A stretch of 32,303 nucleotides of DNA, taken from Anaerolineae bacterium. GTDB lineage: Bacteria; Chloroflexota; Anaerolineae; Promineifilales; Promineifilaceae. Under the pieces are notes generated by a model. The model saw only the letters and a list, made by a program, of their open reading frames with translations. It made no database searches and was not told the origin of the DNA. Each line of letters opens with the position of its first letter. Position 1 is the stretch's first letter. Shown here one piece after another: positions 26,008 through 32,303 of this stretch. The DNA is taken from contig JANTHP010000012.1 of the NCBI GenBank assembly GCA_024762395.1, forward strand, positions 1 to 32,303, written 5' to 3'. Made by a program: the position numbers and the translations under genes.

Positions 26008-29000
26008 GTGAATAAATCCCGCTTCCAAACCATTTGGCATCTATTTCTCATTGCCCTCTTTGGTTTGCCGCTGGTGTCGCCGCTGCTGCGGATGACGGCC
26101 GTTCCCTGCACCCACGACGGCCATCTCCACTACCACCGCATCGCCGCCATGCGCTACGCCTGGGAGAACGGCCTCCATTTCACCCGCTGGCTGCCCGATT
26201 TAGCCTTCGGCTACGGCTACCCCTTCTTCGTCTACCGCGAACCAATCCCGCTTTACGCCGCCTTCTTCCCCCATTTGCTGGGCCTGCCGCTGCCCGCCGC
26301 CGAAAACCTCATCTACATTTTGGCGATTTTGGCCGGGGGCTGGTTCATGTATTTGTGGGTGCGCGATATTTTGGGGGCACGGGCGGGGCTGGTGTCGGCC
26401 GTCGCCTACATGGCCGCCCCCTACATTTTGATTGATGCCCTCATTCGCGGCAATTCCCCCGAATCGGTAGCCCTGCCCCTGTTTCCGCTGCTGCTTTGGC
26501 TGGGGCGGCGCTGGCTGCTAACCGGCACAGCCCGTTATTTCCTGCTTGCCGTTTTCAGCCTGGCCTTCCTCTCCCTCAGCCACAACATTTCCCTGCTGCT
26601 GTTTACGCCCACATTGGGCGTTTACCTGCTGCTCGTTGGCTGGCTGCATAAGCTGGATTGGCGGCAGATTGCGGGGCGGTTGGCGCTGCTCTTTGGTCTG
26701 GGGCTGGGGATGACGGCCTTTTATTCCGGCGGCGCGCTGCTGGAAATGGATCAGGTAACGCTGCAACAATCCACGACTACGCGCAACAATGATTTTCATT
26801 ACAATTTTGCCAGCCTGGGCGAAATTTTTGCCCCCGTCGCGTCCGAAGACCCCACGCTGCTCAATCCACCGCTGAAATTTCGGATAGGCTGGGTTCCGGC
26901 AGTGTTGGCAGTTTTGGGATTGGCGTTGTGGAGGAAAAAGGAGGCTGGAGATTTGAGATTTGAGACTAACGATCTTCCTCCAGGCTCAAATCTTCAATCT
27001 CCAATCTCTAATCGGGAACAACGCTGGCACATCATTATGATGGCGGCGGCAACGGCCGTTTTCCTCCTCCTCGCCCTGCCCATCACCCTACCCATCTGGG
27101 AAAATGTGCCGCTGATAGATTTTCTCCAATTCCCCTGGCGTATGGTGGGGCGGGCCGCGCTGCCAATAGCGTTTTTGGCAGGTGTACCCTTCGCAAGCGG
27201 CGCATGGCGCGCGCCAGGCAGCCAAAGGCTGCCTGGCAAGTATTCACGTTTCACGTTTCACGCATCACGTTTCACGTTTTACGCCGCTCTCACCCTCCTC
27301 ATCCTCGAAGCCATCCCCATGCTCTACCCGACTGCCTGCAAAGAAGACCCTTTTCCGACAATCCGGACGGTTCACACTTACGAACATGTGACGGGGCTGG
27401 TGGGCGTTGACCCGGAGGGCAGTTATTTCCCCAAAACGGTGGCGCGTCGTCCCAAAGAATCGGTTTTGGAGGCAGATTATCAGGCGGGGCGCACGCCGCA
27501 GCGGTTTGATGAAGCGGCTTTGCCGGATGGGGCGGTGACGATGGCTGAAGAGTACGGCCGTCTTTCCGCCACCATCCATCTCACCACTCCCGCGCCTTTC
27601 ACCGCCCGCTATTTCAGCTTTGCTTTTCCCGGCTGGACAGTTGAGGTAGACGGCCGTTCCATCCCCATCACTCCCAGCAGCCCCGACGGACTCATCACGT
27701 TCCCCGTTCCGGCCGGCGAACACAGCATCGTCGTCCGTTGGCGCTCCACCCCGCTGCGGACGGCCCTGTTGGGGTTTAGCATAATGGCGATGGCGGGCGT
27801 ATTGGTAACGGCCGTTATTCTGGCAGAAAAACAAGGCCGCAGCAATGCCAACGGGTCACACATCACACATCCCTTCGACAATGCCCAGGGCAGGCGCGCA
27901 GCACGCTTGAACCTTCCAGCCTTGTTCGCCCTCGGCTTGCTCCTGCTCGCCGGTAAGTTTTTCATTGTGGATCGCGTAGAAACGCCGCTGCGCCGGGCCG
28001 AAACGCCATCTGTCGCCCATCCTGCCGCCCTGCAAGCCGCCGAACTGCGCTTTGATGGCTACAATTTGAGCCAGACCACCGTCCCATCCGGCGCAACCTT
28101 TGATATTGACATGGCCTGGACGGCCGTCTCTCCCCCCACCGCCGACTACCAATCCAATATCTGGCTGGCCGGGCCGGACGGGCTGGTTTGGAGCGAAAAA
28201 GGGACCGAACGCCCTCGTCTCTATGAAGATGCGCCGCCTACCCGCCAGTGGCTGCCCGGCCAATGGGCCTGGGACAGCCGGGAGGTACGGGTATTTGACG
28301 GGACGCCGCCCGGCCAATATGACATTGTTCTGGTTTTGTTCGACAAGGCAACGCTCCAACCGTTGACACTGCTGGATGAGAATGGGGCAGCGGTGGGGCC
28401 AACGGCCGTTATCGGCCAAATAACCGTCACCCGCCCCGACCAACCGGCCCAATTTACCCCTCAATTCCCACTGGAAACGGCCGTTGCCGACCTCACACTC
28501 CTCGGTTACAACCAGGACCGGGCCGAAGCCGCCCCCGGCGACCCCGTTTTACTCACCCTCTTTTGGGAAAAGCCGCCGCCCCCACCCGGCGTTTCTTCTA
28601 TTTTCCAACTCAGATTGCTTAACGAAGAAAACGTCATGGTACAAATCTGGTCAATCAACCCGGTCAACGCCGACTATCCGCCCAGCGATTGGCAGCCCGG
28701 CGAACATCTGCGCGGTCAACACGTCCTGCGCCTGCCCGCCTATTTGGACAGCGGCAAGTATCAGTTCGATTTGAATGGGGTCCCACTCGGTGAAATAACC
28801 ATCCACGCCCCCGACCGCCTATTTGAACAGCCCCCCATCGAAAATACCGTTAACGTCTCCTTCCACAATGCTGACGGCATCCACCTGGCCACACTCATCG
28901 GCTACAACCGACAGCCAGCAGCCAACAACCAACAACCAATCACCCTTCTCTGGCAAGCTGCCGCTGAAACCCCCATCAGCTATCGCGTCTTCGTTCATCT

Positions 29001-29232
29001 AGTGGATGAAACCGGCGGGATAATTGCCCAAAGCGATGGCGAACCGGCCAATTGGACGCGCCCCACCACCGGCTGGGCCATTGGCGAATACATCCTCGAC
29101 CCCCACACCCTCACCCCCGCCCCACTCCCCAACGGCCCGCTCACCCTGCACGTCGGCCTCTACGACCCAACTACCGGACAGCGCTTACATACCCCCGCCG
29201 CCGATTTTGCTGAACTCATCATTTCAGATTAG
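26008..29232 (+). CDS. Large multi-TM membrane protein (6-pyruvoyl-tetrahydropterin-synthase-related/YfhO-like glycosyltransferase type)
   Basis: GTG start; many TM helices; HDGHLHYHRIAAMRYAWENGLHFTRWLPDLAFGYGYPFF; C-terminal beta-rich modules. Confidence 0.7.
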   Translation: MNKSRFQTIWHLFLIALFGLPLVSPLLRMTAVPCTHDGHLHYHRIAAMRYAWENGLHFTRWLPDLAFGYGYPFFVYREPIPLYAAFFPHLLGLPLPAAENLIYILAILAGGWFMYLWVRDILGARAGLVSAVAYMAAPYILIDALIRGNSPESVALPLFPLLLWLGRRWLLTGTARYFLLAVFSLAFLSLSHNISLLLFTPTLGVYLLLVGWLHKLDWRQIAGRLALLFGLGLGMTAFYSGGALLEMDQVTLQQSTTTRNNDFHYNFASLGEIFAPVASEDPTLLNPPLKFRIGWVPAVLAVLGLALWRKKEAGDLRFETNDLPPGSNLQSPISNREQRWHIIMMAAATAVFLLLALPITLPIWENVPLIDFLQFPWRMVGRAALPIAFLAGVPFASGAWRAPGSQRLPGKYSRFTFHASRFTFYAALTLLILEAIPMLYPTACKEDPFPTIRTVHTYEHVTGLVGVDPEGSYFPKTVARRPKESVLEADYQAGRTPQRFDEAALPDGAVTMAEEYGRLSATIHLTTPAPFTARYFSFAFPGWTVEVDGRSIPITPSSPDGLITFPVPAGEHSIVVRWRSTPLRTALLGFSIMAMAGVLVTAVILAEKQGRSNANGSHITHPFDNAQGRRAARLNLPALFALGLLLLAGKFFIVDRVETPLRRAETPSVAHPAALQAAELRFDGYNLSQTTVPSGATFDIDMAWTAVSPPTADYQSNIWLAGPDGLVWSEKGTERPRLYEDAPPTRQWLPGQWAWDSREVRVFDGTPPGQYDIVLVLFDKATLQPLTLLDENGAAVGPTAVIGQITVTRPDQPAQFTPQFPLETAVADLTLLGYNQDRAEAAPGDPVLLTLFWEKPPPPPGVSSIFQLRLLNEENVMVQIWSINPVNADYPPSDWQPGEHLRGQHVLRLPAYLDSGKYQFDLNGVPLGEITIHAPDRLFEQPPIENTVNVSFHNADGIHLATLIGYNRQPAANNQQPITLLWQAAAETPISYRVFVHLVDETGGIIAQSDGEPANWTRPTTGWAIGEYILDPHTLTPAPLPNGPLTLHVGLYDPTTGQRLHTPAADFAELIISD
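26943..27013. repeat. In-CDS heptad inverted array
   Basis: ctggagatttgagatttgagac...aggctcaaatcttcaatctccaatctctaatc, encoding EAGDLRFETNDLPPGSNLQSPISN. Confidence 0.7.
27213..27283. repeat. In-CDS hairpin plus heptad array
   Basis: GCCAGGCAGCC-AAA-GGCTGCCTGGC (27213-27237), then TCACGTT-TCACGTT-TCACGCA-TCACGTT-TCACGTT. Confidence 0.8.
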
Positions 29233-29263
29233 ATTGGTCCAATCTTGAAGATTGGACCAATCT
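29231..29263. repeat. Stop-overlapping hairpin AGATTGGTCCAATCT-TGA-AGATTGGACCAATCT
   Basis: 15-bp perfect stem directly after/overlapping the TAG stop of the preceding CDS. Confidence 0.8.
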
Positions 29264-29471
29264 CAATTGACAATTGGTGATTGTGTGGGGTAATATATGG
29301 ATAATTATCCACATATATGTATTGGGCGGTTGTTGAAACGCGCTTTTGAGTCTTCCGAAAAAACCGCAGATTTCGCCGATGACGCAGATTTTTCTCTCTG
29401 GGAATCAACATTAATCCGCATCCTTTTTTCGGTAAAGTCAATTTTCAACTCTCGCTCATCCTCTACCTGCT

Positions 29472-29711
29472 ATGAAAACCATCCAAATGACCATAAACGA
29501 ATCTTTGTTGCTTCAAGTTGATGAAGTTGTAAAAGCAGAAAAGATAAATCGTTCTGCATTTATACGCGAAGCGCTGGAAGCGGCGCTGCAAAAATACAAA
29601 ATCGCCCAACTAGAAAAACAGCATCGGGAAGGATATGCACGCATTCCCCAAAAACCCGAAGAGGCAGAAATCTGGTTGACAGAGCAGGTGTGGGATGATG
29701 AGACGTGGTGA
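29472..29711 (+). CDS. Ribbon-helix-helix antitoxin (MazE/CopG-like)
   Basis: MKTIQMTINESLLLQVDEVVKAEKINRSAFIREALEAAL. Confidence 0.85.
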   Translation: MKTIQMTINESLLLQVDEVVKAEKINRSAFIREALEAALQKYKIAQLEKQHREGYARIPQKPEEAEIWLTEQVWDDETW

Positions 29712-30018
29712 AGTACGCTGGTACACATTCAAATATCCAGATAAGCGTCGCCCCGTTGTGATACTAACCCGCGATGCGGTTATAAATTACATGCACAATC
29801 TAACAATTGCCCCTGTCACAACAACGATTCGTCATACGCCATCAGAAGTCACACTCACGCAGGAGGATGGTTTGCCGCGATTGAGCGTAGTTAACCTGGA
29901 CAATATACAAACGATGCCCAAAGCAAAAATTGGCGGACTGATTACAGTATTATCGCCAAAAAAGATGAAAGAAGTCGAGAGCGCACTATGCTTCGCTTTG
30001 GGGGTTGATTGGCGCTAA
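29695..30018 (+). CDS. MazF/PemK-family toxin
   Basis: RRGEVRWYTFKYPDKRRPVVILTRD...LTIAPVTTTIR; start overlaps the antitoxin stop. Confidence 0.88.
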   Translation: MMRRGEVRWYTFKYPDKRRPVVILTRDAVINYMHNLTIAPVTTTIRHTPSEVTLTQEDGLPRLSVVNLDNIQTMPKAKIGGLITVLSPKKMKEVESALCFALGVDWR

Positions 30019-30027
30019 AAATTTCTC

Positions 30028-30173
30028 CTAGCAGCTTGTCGGAGAAAGAATAATGGGACACGGATTTTACGGATAAACACAGATTTTTTAATGTTTTTAG
30101 CCTGAAAATCCGTGCCTATCTGTGTTAATCCGTGTTCTGTCAAGGTTCTCAAGACTTTTCCGACAGCCTGCTA
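30028..30173. repeat. ~146-bp nested inverted-repeat element (CTAGCAGCTTGTCGGA...TCCGACAGCCTGCTAG; inner ACACGGATT/AATCCGTGT arms)
   Basis: Outer and inner arms read directly; overlaps the 3' end of the next minus-strand CDS. Confidence 0.7.
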
Positions 30174-30637
30174 GTTAGAATGATAAGGCCCGCGCCCAAT
30201 CCCAAAATGAGCAGGATGGGAGCCAAAATGAACCAGCCGATGACGGGCGCGAGTAGGGCGGCGACTAAAACGGCCGCTGTGCGCGAAGTAGCCGCCAACA
30301 ACGTGTGCCCACTCTCTTCATGCGGCGGGTAAAAGCGTTGGCGCAACAGTAAAACCAGCCCTGTTAAGCCAATGAAGGCGATGCCCAGCAAAACCAGCAG
30401 GATGAGCAGCGCCAACAAACCGCCCGCATCGCCGCCCTGGCTGAAGAACAGCGCCACAATGCCAAAGAAGAGAGCGTTTACCAGCCCGATGATAAAGGTT
30501 CGACCGGGCCGGTTTACACTAATGTGCCGGGCGCGTTCGGCGCGGACGGGGATGAGGTAGACCAGGGTGGTGAGTACGGCCGTTAACGTCGCAAAGCCAG
30601 CCAGGGTTAATGCAATTATGCCGATTAGTTCAGTCAT
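30149..30637 (-). CDS. Multi-TM membrane protein, unknown function
   Basis: MTELIGIIALTLAGFATLTAVLTTLVYLIP...; several hydrophobic helices. Confidence 0.6.
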   Translation of the reverse strand: MTELIGIIALTLAGFATLTAVLTTLVYLIPVRAERARHISVNRPGRTFIIGLVNALFFGIVALFFSQGGDAGGLLALLILLVLLGIAFIGLTGLVLLLRQRFYPPHEESGHTLLAATSRTAAVLVAALLAPVIGWFILAPILLILGLGAGLIILTSRLSEKS

Positions 30638-30646
30638 GAAAATCTC

Positions 30647-30698
30647 CGTGAAACGTGATGCGTGAAATGCATCATTCCGCATTTATCATTCATCATTT
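30647..30698. repeat. Heptad array (GTGAAAC-GTGATGC-GTGAAAT-GCATCAT-TCCGCAT-TTATCAT-TCATCAT)
   Basis: Read directly; includes the anti-sigma stop codon. Confidence 0.75.
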
Positions 30699-31219
30699 AA
30701 TAAGAGTTGGTTGCCAGCGAGCCAGAGGACCAATGCCAGGATGATGAGCCATGTCCATTGAGCGTTGGCCAGAGGAATAGCGGGGCGGACGGATTGAATT
30801 TGTTGGGTAACGGCCGTTACCCACTCACCAATTTGCTCCCATAAAGCAGGTAAGGACAGGGTAAAATTGGTTTGGAGAAGGCGCACGGCCGTCTCCATTG
30901 TCAGCGCCCAATCTCGCAGCGTCGGCCACAACCAAACAGCCATGCCCAAAACAACGGCGGCCTGGATAAGCAGCAAAGGCCGCAGCCAGGGGGATGCATC
31001 CGGTTGTACCTGTAAATCAGCCAGCACTCGCGCTGATAAATCGGCCGTCAATTCAACCTCGGCCACCTCATCCAGGGCAAAAAAGACAGCCTGCAAATCA
31101 GCCAACGCTTCCCGGCAGCCGCCACAAGCCGCCAAATGAGCTTCGACCGCCTGCCGTTCCGCCTCGTTCAACGCTCCGTCCAGGTATTCGTTTAGTTGAA
31201 ATTCGGTTAAATGCACCAT
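30686..31219 (-). CDS. Zinc-finger anti-sigma factor-like membrane protein
   Basis: FQLNEYLDGALNEAERQAVEAHLAACGGCREALADL (HxxxCxxC), C-terminal TMs; downstream of the sigma gene. Confidence 0.87.
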   Translation of the reverse strand: MVHLTEFQLNEYLDGALNEAERQAVEAHLAACGGCREALADLQAVFFALDEVAEVELTADLSARVLADLQVQPDASPWLRPLLLIQAAVVLGMAVWLWPTLRDWALTMETAVRLLQTNFTLSLPALWEQIGEWVTAVTQQIQSVRPAIPLANAQWTWLIILALVLWLAGNQLLLNDE

Positions 31220-31225
31220 TTCTTA

Positions 31226-31288
31226 CAACTGGAGATTGGAGACTGGAGACCTGTGCCAGTCGTCAATCTCAAATCTCTAGTTTCCCAT
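31226..31288. repeat. Heptad inverted array (CTGGAGATTGGAGACTGGAGAC / GTCAATCTCAAATCTCTAG)
   Basis: Read directly; contains the sigma-factor stop codon. Confidence 0.72.
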
Positions 31289-31855
31289 CTCCTTTAACTT
31301 CTCCGCCAGCATCCTCCGCGCCCGAAACAGGTCGCTCTTGACGCCGGATAACGGCCGTTCCATCGCCGCCGCAATCTCATCATAGGCCATTTGCTGGAAA
31401 TGCCGCAGTTCAATCACTGCCCGATAACGGGGCGGCAAGACGGCGATGGCCGCCCGAACGCGCCCGACCTGCTCCTGCGCCAACAACGTTTGCTCCGGGC
31501 CGGGACTGTGATGCGCCCATTTGTCCATCGTAACGGCCTCTTCTCCCGGCATTGACAGGTCGGCGGCGGCGATGGCGGGCCGTATTTTGGCTGCTTCCAG
31601 CCGGTTCAGGCAGTGGTTGGCGGCGATGCGCTTGATCCAGGGGGCAAACGGCCGTTCCACATCAAACGTATCCAACGCCCGGAAGGCCCGCACAAACGCC
31701 TCCTGCGCCGCATCCTCCGCATCCTGCCGGCTGCCCATAAACCGGTAAGCGACATTGAAAACGGCCGTTTGATAGCGTTCAACCAATGCGGCAAATGCCG
31801 CTGCGTCGCCCTGCTGCGCTCGTACCAGCCATTCTCGCTCATCTGCCTGTACCAT
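31277..31855 (-). CDS. Sigma-70 family (ECF-type) RNA polymerase sigma factor
   Basis: Start MVQADEREWLVRAQQGDAAAFAALVERY; DAEDAAQEAFVRAFRAL; LPPRYRAVIELRHFQQMAYDEIAAAM. Confidence 0.93.
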   Translation of the reverse strand: MVQADEREWLVRAQQGDAAAFAALVERYQTAVFNVAYRFMGSRQDAEDAAQEAFVRAFRALDTFDVERPFAPWIKRIAANHCLNRLEAAKIRPAIAAADLSMPGEEAVTMDKWAHHSPGPEQTLLAQEQVGRVRAAIAVLPPRYRAVIELRHFQQMAYDEIAAAMERPLSGVKSDLFRARRMLAEKLKEMGN

Positions 31856-31908
31856 TGACGTAATCCTACATGGTAATACAGGAGACGGCGAGAAAAGTTG
31901 CAAAAAAC

Positions 31909-32195
31909 AGCGAGTTTGCGAGTGGCGAGTTTGCGAGTGGCAAGTTTGCGAGTGGCGAGTTTGCGAGTGGCAAGTTTGCAAGTGGCGAGTTTGCGAGTGG
32001 CGAGTTTGCGAGTGGCAAGTTTGCGAGTGGCGAGTTTGCGAGTGGCAAGTTTGCGAGTGGCGAGTTTGCGAGTGGATTTTCTACCCGCCACCCGCCACCT
32101 GCCACCCGCTACCCGCCACCTGCCACCCGCCACCCGCTACCCGCCACCCGCCACCCGCTACCCGCCACCTGCCACCCGCCACCCGCCACCACGTA
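31909..32195. repeat. Large compound minisatellite: (GCGAGTTTGCGAGTG)n 7+8-bp units, then (CCGCCAC/CCGCTAC/CTGCCAC)n heptads
   Basis: Periodicity read directly; about 165 bp and 115 bp arrays of partly complementary units. Confidence 0.92.
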
Positions 32196-32247
32196 AGAAA
32201 CATCCCCCCACATCGTCTCAAATCACGAAACAATTTTGCTTATTCGA

Positions 32248-32303
32248 TTTGTATCTATACAGGTGTACCCTTAGATTTGTCAAATTTAGTCTGGTAAACG
32301 CTT
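32248..32303. repeat. Second (partial) copy of the left-end repeat
   Basis: aggtgtacccttagatttgtcaaatttagtctggtaaacgc is identical to bases ~25-64. Confidence 0.85.

Noticed and set aside
26034-26435. 133-aa overlapping ORF within the large membrane protein gene
   Set aside because: Arg/Pro-rich out-of-frame translation typical of GC-rich overlap.
31909-32195. Possible CRISPR array
   Set aside because: Units are contiguous 7-15 bp repeats without unique 30-40 bp spacers and no cas genes are present.
31870-32196. ORF encoding (FASGE/K)n and (RHPPPAT)n
   Set aside because: Translation of the minisatellite; periodicity is at DNA level and no RBS or domain is seen.
1-32303. Terminal direct repeat suggesting a circular plasmid or phage genome
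   Set aside because: The shared 40 bp is internal to both ends and flanks diverge on each side; no replication or phage genes are present.

Overview
Accessory-rich chromosomal window from a moderately GC-rich bacterium. The overall style suggests a Chloroflexota/Anaerolineae-like organism, but that is inference only. Left to right it holds: a truncated four-helix-bundle gene; carbamate kinase plus two PLP enzymes; a long minus-strand block of electron-transfer genes (7-heme, 18-heme and 18-heme cytochromes, a cytochrome b-like membrane protein, a ferredoxin and a flavoprotein) with a large delta-60/cadherin-like surface protein; a thioredoxin-like gene interrupted by an in-frame TGA; a phosphatase/phosphomutase-superfamily protein; a flavin reductase; a YgjP-like metalloprotease; a metal-chelatase ChlI/ChlD-type gene split by a frameshift; glycosyltransferase/envelope genes; a MazEF-like module; and a sigma/anti-sigma pair. 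Four observations stand out. (1) The thioredoxin reads UxxC across the TGA, and a bSECIS-like hairpin follows at a plausible distance, so it is a candidate selenoprotein that ORF callers would split. (2) An A_AAA_AAG slippery heptamer lies exactly where the chelatase AAA+ ORF would enter the VWA ORF by -1 frameshifting. (3) The palindrome ACGGCCGT occurs roughly 55 times (eye count), mostly inside genes, resembling a HIP1-type highly iterated palindrome. (4) Heptad-periodic inverted arrays and small hairpin repeats sit at gene ends, often supplying the stop codon, and also occur in frame inside a coding sequence.
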